Both the position numbers and the translations under genes were made by a program. The notes under the pieces are model-generated. The model had not been told where the DNA came from. It did not search any database and saw only the letters and a list, made by a program, of their open reading frames with translations. Shown here piece after piece: positions 21,192 through 31,700 of a stretch of DNA of 64,000 nt; position 1 is the first letter of the stretch, and each line of letters opens with the position of its first letter. Location: positions 6,520,001 to 6,584,000 of the forward strand of contig NC_087095.1 of assembly GCF_963855985.1 (NCBI RefSeq). The letters are read 5' to 3'. The DNA is from Ostrinia nubilalis (taxonomy: Eukaryota > Arthropoda > Insecta > Lepidoptera > Crambidae).

Positions 21192-22505
21192 ATGGCGGCC
21201 CCGGGTATGAAATGTTCTGGTTGTAAACAACTAATAACAGATAAATATTTCTTAATATGCTGTCTATGCAAGCAGGCATATGATTTAGATTGTGCAAATG
21301 TTTTTGAAAGGAGATTCATAAATACAATGACTAAAGAACACAAAAAAAACTGGAAATGTCCCCTATGTTGTTCTAAGATGCCAAAAACAAATAATCAAAA
21401 CACCCCTGTCCGTCAAACCCATGATGACGAAATGAGCGAAGATACAAGAGTAAATAATAGACGTCAGCAGCGACGCCGTGCAATAACACCAGTTCACGAC
21501 GATGATTCATTATCCTTTATTCATGGAGACACATTTTTGGAGGATCCGAAGCAAATTCAAAACACGCAAAATAATAATATCGTTGCTATCACCCCTATGA
21601 GTGAAGTAGAAAATCAGGTAACTCTGGAACAAATAAATAATATAATACAACAAAATCTTAGACAAAACAATGATTTTTTCCTCATATCAATACAGAACAC
21701 TATACAAAAAGAAATTGAAAAGGCCCTGAAAGACCAAAAAAATGATTTTAACGAAAATATAGAGAATATTAACCACAAACAAACAGCCATCGAAGAAAAT
21801 ATTATCAGTATCGAACAGAAAATTAAGCTTTTGCAAAAAGAAAGCTCACGATTGCAAGAAGAAAATAGAGAAATACGAAAAGAACTCCTAAAAATAAAGT
21901 CAAACCCATGTCAACCTTCTGTGAGACAAGACCCTGTAAACTTCGAAAAATACATTGTTCTGTATGGATTACCTGTATATAACAGAGAGACTGAAGATGA
22001 ACTTTTCGATCGGGTTTCCTATGTATTCTATGATATATTAAATCTAAATGTATCGCAGCATATAGAGGAGATATCTTACATAGGAAAAAAGGGCTATAGA
22101 AACCCTTTAAAAATCGAATTAAATAGTAAAAGACTAAAGAAACACATCCTTAGAAATGCTCAGTTTTTTAGAGAATATGGCCTGGGAATAGCTGAGTATT
22201 TAGATGATTCGGAACTCAGAGAAATACGAGAATTAAAAAAAGCACTACAAGCAGCTAGAAAAAACGGGCATCACGCCATTATAAGGAATAAGAAACTGAT
22301 AGTAAATGGAAGGGTTGTTGCAAAGCCATATAGCAGTAATGAAGATCTAATGATGACAAACGACAGGTCATACACACAAAACAACACGAAGCAAAATTTA
22401 ATTACTTTAAGTAAAACACAACAACAAATTGATGTCGAAAACACAGATAATCAAAACAATAAAAATATAGCCAGCCATAAAACTAGTCACTCCTTTCGAA
22501 ATTAA
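21192..22505 (+). CDS. LINE ORF1 protein (PHD-like finger, coiled coil, FP-like C-terminus)
   Basis: This 437-residue protein is the likely RNA-binding and assembly partner of the LINE. Residues about 9-60 form a PHD-like zinc finger: CSGC, then CCLC, then a DLDC segment and finally WKCPLC. Residues about 130-240 are rich in N, Q, E and K with heptad-like spacing and probably form a coiled coil (IEQKIKLLQKESSRLQEENR). Residues about 248-375 resemble the FP domain found in baculovirus FP proteins and in many insect LINE ORF1 proteins (VLYGLP, then IGKKG, then RKNGHHAIIRNKKLIVNG). The ATG at 21192 (AAGAGATGGCG) precedes the zinc finger directly and is a sensible start. The frame is intact. ORF2 begins 22 nt after its stop, in another frame. 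Confidence 0.85.
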   Translation: MAAPGMKCSGCKQLITDKYFLICCLCKQAYDLDCANVFERRFINTMTKEHKKNWKCPLCCSKMPKTNNQNTPVRQTHDDEMSEDTRVNNRRQQRRRAITPVHDDDSLSFIHGDTFLEDPKQIQNTQNNNIVAITPMSEVENQVTLEQINNIIQQNLRQNNDFFLISIQNTIQKEIEKALKDQKNDFNENIENINHKQTAIEENIISIEQKIKLLQKESSRLQEENREIRKELLKIKSNPCQPSVRQDPVNFEKYIVLYGLPVYNRETEDELFDRVSYVFYDILNLNVSQHIEEISYIGKKGYRNPLKIELNSKRLKKHILRNAQFFREYGLGIAEYLDDSELREIRELKKALQAARKNGHHAIIRNKKLIVNGRVVAKPYSSNEDLMMTNDRSYTQNNTKQNLITLSKTQQQIDVENTDNQNNKNIASHKTSHSFRN

Positions 22506-22527
22506 TTCCAGTATCTTCTACCAAAAT

Positions 22528-25368
22528 ATGCAAAGTGTGAATAATAAAATCCACCTACTCCAAGACTTCATAGAAAGTAATCACCGCGTCCACACCATCT
22601 GCTTGACTGAAACATGGCTGAACAAAGAAAAGCTTAAACTCTTCAAGATTCCAGGCTACCAAATAGGAAACTACTTCTGCCGCGAAACGCGAAGAGAAAC
22701 TGAGGGTGGAGGAGTGTGTATACTAACCAAAGACAACTTAGAGATAAGAGCTAGGATCGATATTCAGCAAATGTCTCAAGCTAAAATTTTTGAAGTATGT
22801 GCAGTAGAGTTAACACAAAGTAACCTTTTAGTTATTGTTATATATTGGCCCAACAGTAAGAGTAACAAAGAATTATTTTTTAATTGCATGGAAAATCTTC
22901 TTAAACTGTTGTCATTAAAAGACAAAATGAAAAAAATTGTCATAGGGGGTGACTTTAATGTAAATTACCTAACGAATAACACTTTAAAGAACACCTTAAA
23001 AAAACTCATGCTCACTTATAATTTCTATCAGATTGTCAAAGAACCCACAAGAGTCACCGTAAATAGTTCCATATGTATCGATCTTGTTTTTTTGAATTAT
23101 AAGGATGACAAACATATATTAGAAGTAAAAGATTATGGGTTTTCTGATCACAAGGGAATTCTATTTACCATGTCCACATGTACACAAATCCCAAAAAAAT
23201 TCACAACGGTAAAAAGAATCTTTAGCGATGAAAATATAAAGAAATTTAAAAACGAACTTCAAATTATTGCCTGGAACGATATACTCTTACCTGGAAATAG
23301 TGTTAACTGTAATTACAACGCCTTCAATGCTACTCTGCAAAACCTTTTAAATAGGCACATCCCCAAAACAATATACCAATTGTACAACAAACAAAGAAAA
23401 ACTTATCTGACTCCTGGCCTAAAAAGGTCTTGCCATAATAAAAGACTTTTAAAATACCTTAAATCACAAACAAAGAGTAAAATAGTTCACGATTATTATA
23501 AATCATACAGTAAAATATTAAGAAAGGCTTTCTATATGTCTAAAAAGTTAAATAATTCATACAAATATATAAACTCAAAAAACAAAAGTAAGGCTATGTG
23601 GCAAATTATAAATAACCAGATGAATTCCAGACCCCGAGCACCTAAGCAAAACATTATCCTAAAACAAAATCAAACACTACACAAAGACCCAAAAATAGTA
23701 GCAAACCTTTTTAACAACTATTTCAGTACAATAAGCAATACACAGCCTATAGGTAATTTTCAGACCCTGAGTAAGAATAACATTATACAAAACTCCCTCT
23801 ATTTGCAACAAATTGAACTAAGTGAAACTCGTAAAATAATAAATGATCTTAAAAATAAAACAAGTTTTGGTATAGACGAAATCCCCCCATGCTTAGTGAA
23901 AAATTGCGCTGATGAACTAGTATATCCATATACCTTACTGATAAATCAGTCATTCATGGAGGGCTGCTTTCCTGATGCATTAAAAATATCATTGGTTAAG
24001 CCAGTCCATAAGAAAGGAGACAAATCCGATGCAAATAATTATCGCCCAATCGCGTTGCTACCAACATCCGCAAAAATACTGGAAATGGCAATGGCTAAAC
24101 GACTTACCTCATTCTTTGAAAAATTTAAAATATTTAACGATACCCAATATGGCTTTCGAAAAAATAGAAGTACTACTTTGGCTATATATAAGTACGTGCA
24201 GAGAATACTAGACATTATTAATAATAAAGAATACGCTGTGGGTCTGTTACTCGATATGAGTAAAGCGTACGATAGAGTAAATCACAAAATTTTATTAGAT
24301 AAACTCTACGGACTTGGTATAAGGGGTACGCCATTTGATTGGTTCAAATCATACCTCAGAAACAGGTATCAGTATGTTGAGGTGGAAAATACAGATTTTG
24401 AGACGAAACGCATTGAACACATAAGATCAGACATTATCCCCATCACCGGCTCTATCCCTCAGGGAAGCGTCCTGGGCTGTGTTCTGTTCCTGGCCTATGT
24501 GAATGACTTGCCTCAGAAAATTCCCTTCGATAGTGTCTCATTTGCAGACGACGTATCGATTATCCTGCCATGTAAAAATACAGTCACGCTTGAGACGGAC
24601 CTGGTCGTAGCACTGGACTCGATTATGGATTGGCTTAGTCATAATAACCTTCACTTGAATCTTGAAAAAACCAAACTAATTCAATTCAGACCATACCAAA
24701 AAACTCCCCTTGACATTAACTTTAAGTATCGATCAAAGGAAATAGAAACGGTAGATTCAACTTCTATGTTAGGTATTGACATTGATACAAATATAAATTG
24801 GAAACCATATATCCAGAAGCTATCAAACAAATTGTCATCTTTCATATATGCCCTGGGTCGACTAAAACGGATTACCAACTTGGAAACTGCTCTCTCCGCC
24901 TATCATGCATATGCCCATTCGCGACTCTCTTACGGCATCATATTGTGGGGAAATAGCAGTGCAATCCAAGAAATTTTTATACTTCAAAAAAAATGTATCA
25001 GAATTTTATCTAATATAGAACAAACTGACACCTGCAAGCCCCATTTTATAAAATTTAATATACTCACTTTACCTAGCCTATACATTTTTGAAGCTTGTAA
25101 GTTCGTAAGAAGACACCCTGAATTTTACTCCCCTGTTAAATTAATCAGACGCAATAATCGTTATCAAAACAAACTGAAGGTACCAACTACTAAACTCGAA
25201 TTATACTCTTCCGCGCCACACTCAATGTTAATAAAAATATATAACCACATCCCAAATGAAATTAAAAATATAGATAAAATATCATCATATGAAAAACAAT
25301 TAAAGAAGTTTCTCACTCTCAAAAGCTATTATTCCATCTCTGAATTTTTTAATGAAAATATTATGTAG
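22528..25368 (+). CDS. LINE ORF2: APE endonuclease and reverse transcriptase
   Basis: This 946-residue protein would nick the target DNA and copy the element RNA in place. The endonuclease covers residues about 1-215, with QSVNNKI at the start, LTETWL near 25-31, GGDFNVN near 140-146 (catalytic D142) and SDHKG near 206-210 (D207, H208). The reverse transcriptase covers about 440-710, with KPVHKKGD, NYRPIALL, YGFRKNRST, LLDMSKAYD, GSIPQGSVLG and the catalytic FADD at 672-675. There is no RNase H domain. The reading frame is open upstream to 22471, and YQN directly precedes the first ATG as in related endonucleases. Translation may therefore start upstream of 22528, overlapping the last 35 nt of ORF1 by reinitiation or shunting. 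The frame is intact. Confidence 0.93.
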   Translation: MQSVNNKIHLLQDFIESNHRVHTICLTETWLNKEKLKLFKIPGYQIGNYFCRETRRETEGGGVCILTKDNLEIRARIDIQQMSQAKIFEVCAVELTQSNLLVIVIYWPNSKSNKELFFNCMENLLKLLSLKDKMKKIVIGGDFNVNYLTNNTLKNTLKKLMLTYNFYQIVKEPTRVTVNSSICIDLVFLNYKDDKHILEVKDYGFSDHKGILFTMSTCTQIPKKFTTVKRIFSDENIKKFKNELQIIAWNDILLPGNSVNCNYNAFNATLQNLLNRHIPKTIYQLYNKQRKTYLTPGLKRSCHNKRLLKYLKSQTKSKIVHDYYKSYSKILRKAFYMSKKLNNSYKYINSKNKSKAMWQIINNQMNSRPRAPKQNIILKQNQTLHKDPKIVANLFNNYFSTISNTQPIGNFQTLSKNNIIQNSLYLQQIELSETRKIINDLKNKTSFGIDEIPPCLVKNCADELVYPYTLLINQSFMEGCFPDALKISLVKPVHKKGDKSDANNYRPIALLPTSAKILEMAMAKRLTSFFEKFKIFNDTQYGFRKNRSTTLAIYKYVQRILDIINNKEYAVGLLLDMSKAYDRVNHKILLDKLYGLGIRGTPFDWFKSYLRNRYQYVEVENTDFETKRIEHIRSDIIPITGSIPQGSVLGCVLFLAYVNDLPQKIPFDSVSFADDVSIILPCKNTVTLETDLVVALDSIMDWLSHNNLHLNLEKTKLIQFRPYQKTPLDINFKYRSKEIETVDSTSMLGIDIDTNINWKPYIQKLSNKLSSFIYALGRLKRITNLETALSAYHAYAHSRLSYGIILWGNSSAIQEIFILQKKCIRILSNIEQTDTCKPHFIKFNILTLPSLYIFEACKFVRRHPEFYSPVKLIRRNNRYQNKLKVPTTKLELYSSAPHSMLIKIYNHIPNEIKNIDKISSYEKQLKKFLTLKSYYSISEFFNENIM

Positions 25369-25385
25369 AATAGAATAGAATAGAA
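25366..25385 (+). repeat. (TAGAA)4 directly at the ORF2 stop
   Basis: The ORF2 stop codon TAG (25366-25368) is the first triplet of four TAGAA units. The repeat therefore lies at the beginning of the 3' untranslated region of the LINE. Confidence 0.9.
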
Positions 25386-25585
25386 TAATTGTTTATTTGC
25401 AATGGTCTGTCTTTGTTTATTTAATAATAATAATAATGTAATTGTATAATTTAATAGTATTTAATTTTCTAATTTTAATGTTTATTTGATTTTATAATTT
25501 TAATGTTTATTTAATTTTATTTTAGGTAATAATTCTCTATTTTATTTAATGTTATTTTTGAGTTTTTGCAACGCCTTCACTGGGC

Positions 25586-25668
25586 GTCACATGTTCAATA
25601 TTATGTTCCTGTCAACCCTTACCCATGTGACATGCAATAAATAATTTGAATTTGAATTTGAATTTGAA
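25586..25668 (+). promoter_or_regulatory. 3' UTR stem-loop and (TTTGAA)4 tail of the LINE
   Basis: GTCACATG at 25586-25593 pairs with CATGTGAC at 25624-25631 around a 30-nt loop. Fourteen bases later the element ends in four TTTGAA units. A 3' stem-loop followed by a short simple repeat is the usual recognition region for the reverse transcriptase of CR1/L2-type LINEs, so this is probably where reverse transcription starts. Confidence 0.6.
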
Positions 25669-25670
25669 TA

Positions 25671-26023
25671 TTTTTTTAATAATTATAAACTTACTACCTA
25701 CCCTTTTTCACATGAACGCGTAGAGATATTAAAGTTGAAATTCATATCAAACACTTCTTAAATCTAATTGCCTCTAAACTGTGAGAAATTCTAAATCAAC
25801 GCAAAAATTCAAAACGCTGAGGTAGGTACCTACCTATAATGCAAATATAGGAAAAATAAATAAATAAAAAATAATCATACCGCATATTTTGAAATTCGCC
25901 ACTACTCGCAACGGAATCAAGTAAGTACCTAATTTGATTTAATACGTCATAAATTGTAAACCGCTACGTTTGTACGGCGGAACCCTCGGTGTGCGAGCCC
26001 GACTCGCACTTGGCCGGTTTTTT
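25671..26023 (-). repeat. Moth repeat, right part, split by the LINE
   Basis: The block resumes the module found before the LINE (ATAAACTTACTACC, then GCAAATATAGGAAAAAT near 25840). It ends with GGAACCCTCGGTGTGCGAGC and ACTTGGCCGGTTTTTTAT, the reverse complement of the start of the repeat at 2428. Confidence 0.75.
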
Positions 26024-27262
26024 ATCTAGGTATTCGGCCTTATAATATAATCTTACTTTAAATTAAATTGTATTTTAAATTGGACAATGAACTATTTCCT
26101 CCGACTGTACCCACACGTGTTTACTAGATTGATCGTCTAGCGTTGCAGCCCATTTAAGTTAATGTTCTTCCCAGTGCGCTGTGCCCGATACGTGATGCGC
26201 TCTTGTAATATGCATGTCCCATTTGTTAAGTCATAGTTATAGCTCGTTTTGTTTTGATGTGGTGCAACGGTTTAACCTACATAGAGGATGCATTTTACTT
26301 CATAAATTCAAAACAATATTTTTGTGTCATAGTAAACAAATGTATTACAATGATCAAAAAAGATCATAGTAATACTCGTAGCATCAACTTATTAAGATGC
26401 GATAGGATTTATAATGTAATAATATTCTGAATTTCAAAGTGGAAATTTAATTCTGTGTATCAGTCAGTCTTACTTATTATATGTATAAATATACTCAAGA
26501 CCATGAAATTGAGAAGATAAATGCATTAGATATAGTGTGACCTAAACATAATGTTATATCAGTTAGAAGATATTGATTCTTTCTCGTCTGTATGTTACTT
26601 TTAGCGTGAAATACATGTTGGCATTAGCTAGACGAAATAAAAACAAGAATTTAAATAGATACATAACGTTGAGTGCGAATTAGAAAAGTGAGAATTCACT
26701 TACGTAAGTGTTAGATATTACATTCTCTATGTTTTATTTAATTGGATATACAGTGAACAATGGAGTCGCAAAGATACGAGCGAACATTCATAAAAACCCG
26801 CAATATCAGCTCAAATCTAGATCGATTCAATTTCAGGATAATAGCGAATAGAAATGTCATTGTTGTTTGTAATTACAAATGTCTCATGTGGTTTGCGAGG
26901 CACTTTCTTAGAAAGGCGTGTACAATTGGGTGGGTTTTGACAGGGCTGTCAGCTTTAAGTTTTCCTAAATTTAAAAGGGCGATGTTTTAAAAGCTCTTAG
27001 TAGTAGGTAGTTAGAGCTTTTTAGTTGGAAAATTATAACATTTTCGTTTCTCGTTACGGCCTATGTTCGATTCTTGGTCCGATCAATTTCGTTAGTAAAT
27101 TCTTCTTTATGTGTCTGCAGAATCAGGCGATTTCAATATAACAGCCTTTGTAAAGTACTAGAGAACCTAGTAGTTTTCGATTAAATAATATTTTAATGTA
27201 CTCTTTGCCCTTCATTGTCTTCAGTATTAAGTACTAGTAAGTAGTACCACAGGTTGTACTCT
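26024..27262. other. No gene or repeat recognised
   Basis: AT-rich unique-looking sequence. A 76-codon open frame at 26760-26990 (+) has no known motif. It contains MWFARHFLRKACTIGWVLTG, which is mildly hydrophobic. Confidence 0.35.
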
Positions 27263-27417
27263 TAGGGTGGATTCGACCAAACAATAGTAAATATTAATCT
27301 CAGAATAAATGGAAACGGAAAGTCACTTTTGACATAATATTTCCCATACTGAAACTGTCAATGTGCCAGTTATACCATGAGTTATTCTCGGATAAAAGTT
27401 TGGTCGAATCGGGTCTT
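27263..27417. mobile_element. MITE with GATTCGACCAAAC inverted ends
   Basis: GATTCGACCAAAC at 27270-27282 is the exact reverse complement of GTTTGGTCGAATC at 27398-27410. The core (TTTCCCATACTGAAACTGTC and AATGTGCCA) is shared with the MITE at 1062-1203, although the ends are different. TA flanks are present (CTTAGGG and TCTTAAA). The 64-codon frame at 27361-27555 starts inside the MITE and is not a convincing gene. Confidence 0.7.
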
Positions 27418-28599
27418 AAAGATGTTGACACTTTGACAGATACCGATCAGATACCTTATTTTTTGCAAGTTGCCACCCCTGCGTTTATTATTGAAAGTGG
27501 AGATCGTATCTTGGCGTTTGATAATGTGCGTGATTTAGTGCGCGCGGCGCTATGACCACCCCCTATTTACTGATACAGTGTTGGCGCCGGGGACTGGTTG
27601 TTTCGCACTCGTAGGAAGTCTGAAGTCCAGCTGGCAAATTACTAGCACGTATGGGAACGACGATATTTCTACGATTTCTAGAAAGTACGCTTACGTTAAA
27701 AATTTTAGACACAAGTGACTTGTGAACTTGGCGTGTCAGCTTAAACAAAAGCAGACTGAGAATACTTATGGTACGAGTAATAGGAGCTTTTTGCAATGAC
27801 CAGAACTTACTCCCCAGTATAGAATTCTCACTCTATTAATCCCCTTTTTCCAACATAGAGGTAGATTTTAACTGTATTTTTGTTACCTCTCAAGCTACGA
27901 GTTATTCTTGACATTAACAAAAGGGACAAGGCGTTGTTTAGTAGGTAATCATAGTACCTAAGAGCTTTGGTTAGTTTGGGTTCAAGAATTTATTAACGAT
28001 TATTTATATTTCAGCTACATCATGTGCAAAACTGGACGCGCAAAATTTTATTTGCCCATGCATTTGTTCAAAAATTAAACGTGTACGAATTTCTCTATCA
28101 ATGACTTTCATCTCAAAATAACTGACTAGACTTTGGAAGGGACCAAATCGAGTTCTAGAAATGTGCGACTGTCGTTCCTATGCTCGTATAGATTATGAGT
28201 TCCAGGAGATTGTATACAGACGTAAAATTGAGTCTCTGTATGGACACTTCACTACAGTTCGGAGAATGAGTGGATGGGCTTGCTACTGCTGTGGATTTGG
28301 ATTAGGTAGGTAATGTTAATTATGAAAAATCTATATTGTTAAAATAGCGGTATCGTTATAGCCAATGAGCCGCTGCCATAGTGACATTGACGTAATGTCA
28401 ATGTCACACGAGAATCAAACGTCAGAATAAAGTAAAATGTTTTGTGCTAAGTCATGAATTGTATCTAAATTAAGGCAATATAATGTGAAAGTTGAGTATT
28501 CAGTGTTTTATTTATGAGAATAGATCTACCGGCCTCTAATAGTAAGTACTTTCAAAATAATTAGTTTAGGTATTGTCTCAAACAACTATATCCCCAAAT
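27418..28599. other. No gene recognised; short palindrome at 28381-28407
   Basis: The only structure seen is a perfect 11-bp inverted repeat, GTGACATTGAC, at 28381-28391, pairing with 28397-28407 across 5 nt. Open frames in this stretch are short and without motifs. Confidence 0.4.
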
Positions 28600-28762
28600 T
28601 ACCTAGCCCTAAAATAACATACCGTCATTACAATGGCGACGAGACAACCGACCAAAAAATAAATCGGTATGATGTAATTTTTTTATGATTCTTGTTTGAA
28701 CCCACAACCGCGATTTGTAGTTCAGTAAGCTAACCACTAGGCCACACGGATGTTCGTCCGAA
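28600..28762 (-). mobile_element. tRNA-derived SINE
   Basis: On the minus strand, GTGTGGCCTAGTGGTTAGC provides an A box (28735-28745) and GGGTTCAAAC a B box (28694-28703), with tRNA-like spacing between them. The T-stem does not pair, so this is not a working tRNA. A body of about 90 bp continues towards 28600. Such tRNA-headed SINEs are common in Lepidoptera. The exact ends and target duplication were not found. Confidence 0.6.
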
Positions 28763-31700
28763 TTGTAAATTAACTTCTTAATTACTTTTAAATACGTTTC
28801 AGCAACCCAGCTGAGAGAGACTGTTTAGCTACTGTTAAAGCACACTATGAAGGCTTTCTTCTGTTCGTAAAATTAAGAGGATCAATAATTTCAGACTACT
28901 ATAGGTACTAAGTATATGTATAACTCTTTAATAAAGTAACTTTTAGAGCTAGTGCTAGTAATTTTATGTCTGTAATATCATGAACTTACTAACCACTATT
29001 ATCATAAAGTAAAATGTTTAACCTTGACTTTACGCTCAAAGCTTGCAACAGCTTAGGAGTCAAGTGTCAGTATAAATCATATCCACAGGTACAAGTGGCG
29101 ACAAGTTCATAGCGAGCAGCGATTTATTAATAGATCAATAATCGAGGTGCCCTAATGCTCATGTCGAACACTAATTCCCGTGGACAGGTCTCGTATTACA
29201 CACCTACATAATCAGAAATTACGTAAGCCAATGTACTCACGCTCCAATTATGCCCAAGGACCGGTTCCACTTAAATTTTATGAAAACATTAGGCGCCCGA
29301 TCGTTCGTCTTAATATGGCAACAAATGTGACACTTGATCTAGAAATTATGACTGACTGGACGCTTATGGTATTTACAAACTGCGCGATAACGGTACAGAA
29401 CGGTCTGTGTGTGAGTACACTTCTATTTTTATGAGCTAACTCGACCCCCCAGATTTAGAACTAATTGACAGGCCGCAGATAGTCTTTTGTTTTTAGTTGG
29501 AATCAATTAAGCACTGTTATTCAGATGTCACTTTTTATTAGTCTGTTCGTTTGTAGAACAACGTCTATAGATAGAAAAGCACACAGTGATAAACACTTTT
29601 TTGTTGGCTGATCACTCAGCGCTGCTAATTGCACACACTAACCGCAGGTAAAATAAGCACTTGGTAATAGCCAAGTGTGAGATAGCTCGCTCGGAGATGA
29701 TTCTGTGTAATTAATTTACGTTTACGGCCTAACACGTTGTAAGCTATAATTGTTTCTGTAACTTGTTGCTTCAGATTAGAAATATGCTGCGCTTCGTATT
29801 ATGCAACTAAGACGCTATAATTAAAATTCCTGATTGTAGAGTACCATAACTTTTGAATTCGTAATAGTTCATCTGAGTCATCTTTGGATCTTGCTTGAAG
29901 GAAGAATACTTATGCATGTTTGTATTTAGTTTACATCATCTATCCTGGAAAAAGTCTTCAGTTATTCTTTTAACGGACCCTAATTTACCTAACGGATTAG
30001 ACTACTTAACGAATGTTGCTATTTGAATTTGGAATCGAAGAATCATCGATAGTAATTTAAAACAAAATAGAACGGTAAGAATAAACAAATGACGATTTAT
30101 TTTTCATTGCCAACATAAACTGCTAAAAGTGGCCAGTTCTAATACCGCACTGGTGTCTTGTGAGTTATTTTTTGTTGATCTTCAACGCCGAGTTATCATT
30201 GAAACATCTTAAAAATTCCGGTTAAAATATCTGAAGAGTTGAGAAAGACACGAGAAAATTGTGCAAATGAAATCGTCTGTGCCGTCGCTGACAGCGCTTA
30301 TCAAAAATTTTACATATTAAGATAACCGTAGTGATTGTGTCAAGATTTCCTTAAAACACAACTCAATACCCAAAGGTCGGCAAAGGTCAGCAACTGGCTT
30401 ACGTAACTGCACTCTTGACATTTGCAGGGCTGCGCCGGAGTGCCTCGACGTCATTCGCATTCGCACAAGGAATTCCCTGTTACGTCACTATTTTGAAAGG
30501 AAACGACTGTGTCAATATTGATCTGTGGTATTTAGACCGCGGCCCTGTCAAAATCTGTAAATACTTCAGTCTTGAAGCAATATTTGCTTTTAATCACCTA
30601 AGATGCAATTGCAGGTTCTTTACGTCACTAATTTCGCTCATTATTTCCCAATTCATTACTTCAATTCTGCGTACTGGTGGTCATTTTGTATTACTGTTAT
30701 ATAAGCCTCACGAAAGAATCATTCCAAGAATTTTTATCGTCGCCTGTACGCAGTTGTAACAACAAAAACATGCTTGCTAGTTTCTAAGTCACAAATCTAG
30801 CCCTATCTGTAGACAGGGGCATGCTGGCAAAAATACGCAGCTCCGCTGACATGTCCCTCGTATGTACTGTCGTACTGTGCCATGTGAGGCGCATTCTACT
30901 GGTTTACTTTTATGGTGCCTGAAACACACGTCGAAGAATCCGCCGAAAAGATACGCACAATTGATGTCTCGATTTTATTGTGCGCTACTAAGAAAAACAA
31001 CTTTTGCTTCGATGTTGCTGATACGGGTAAGTTACTTTGTAGTAAGGAATGCGTCTGATTTCTGATAAGTCCATTAAGACTATTACTTGCCAGTGTAAGT
31101 GACAAAATTGTGGATAATTACATGTTTATTTTACAATGTATAAGGCTCGTATAAATTTCCGTCTGTCACGAAGTATTAATCGCGCTTCGCGTGCTTAAAA
31201 TGTTTTGTTACTGAAGGCATATATTTATTAATGTACCTATTATCCCCTTTCTAACTTTTCATCTCTTTTTTTATCCTTTTACGACAAAATATTAAGGCAT
31301 ACGATCTTCTTCTAAATCCCGTCTATCAAGTCCGTCATCAAAATGAAATGAATGAAACGTTTAAATCCAACGAACATAACATTCGGGAATAACTAAATTC
31401 ACTTCGTATAACTACATCTTCCCACCCGAATGTTCGGTTGTTGAACTGCTACCGATTGTCGAAAGGAAAACAATTAACAAAAGTGATCTCTCCTTTTGAG
31501 CCGGACCCGTTTAGGAGAGGACCAGTGTTATCTGGCACTGCCGTTTATGGAGCTAGTTGCACACGCATCGCGGACTTTACTCCACATTGTACAGCCGACA
31601 GCACATCGGCCTACTCATTTTTGTTGCAAATTCATCCCTATTACAACTGCATAACACCCCACAGTCTTAACCTTGACGTACCTTCGTCTGTACCTTGAGT

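Larger units (their letters stand above)
20567..25668 (+). mobile_element. Near-complete non-LTR retrotransposon (LINE), CR1-like
   Basis: The element has a 5' untranslated region (about 20567-21191), ORF1 (21192-22505), ORF2 (22528-25368), a 3' untranslated region and a (TTTGAA)4 tail (25645-25668). The 3' boundary is set by that tail. The 5' boundary is inferred from where the interrupted moth repeat stops (…TTTAAAATAT). A target duplication is not clear: AATAT is possible, but the tail obscures it. Two long intact frames mean the copy may be recent and possibly competent. The combination of a PHD-like finger in ORF1, an APE endonuclease plus RT in ORF2, no RNase H and a microsatellite tail fits the CR1/Jockey superclade. 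CR1-like is my best guess. Confidence 0.85.

Noticed and set aside
28694..28760. A possible minus-strand tRNA gene
   Set aside because: The boxes match but the cloverleaf does not fold; it is better explained as a SINE head.
30415..30759. A 114-codon plus-strand frame
   Set aside because: It is the longest open frame outside the two retroelements, but it has no motif, no clear start context and no splice or poly(A) support visible.
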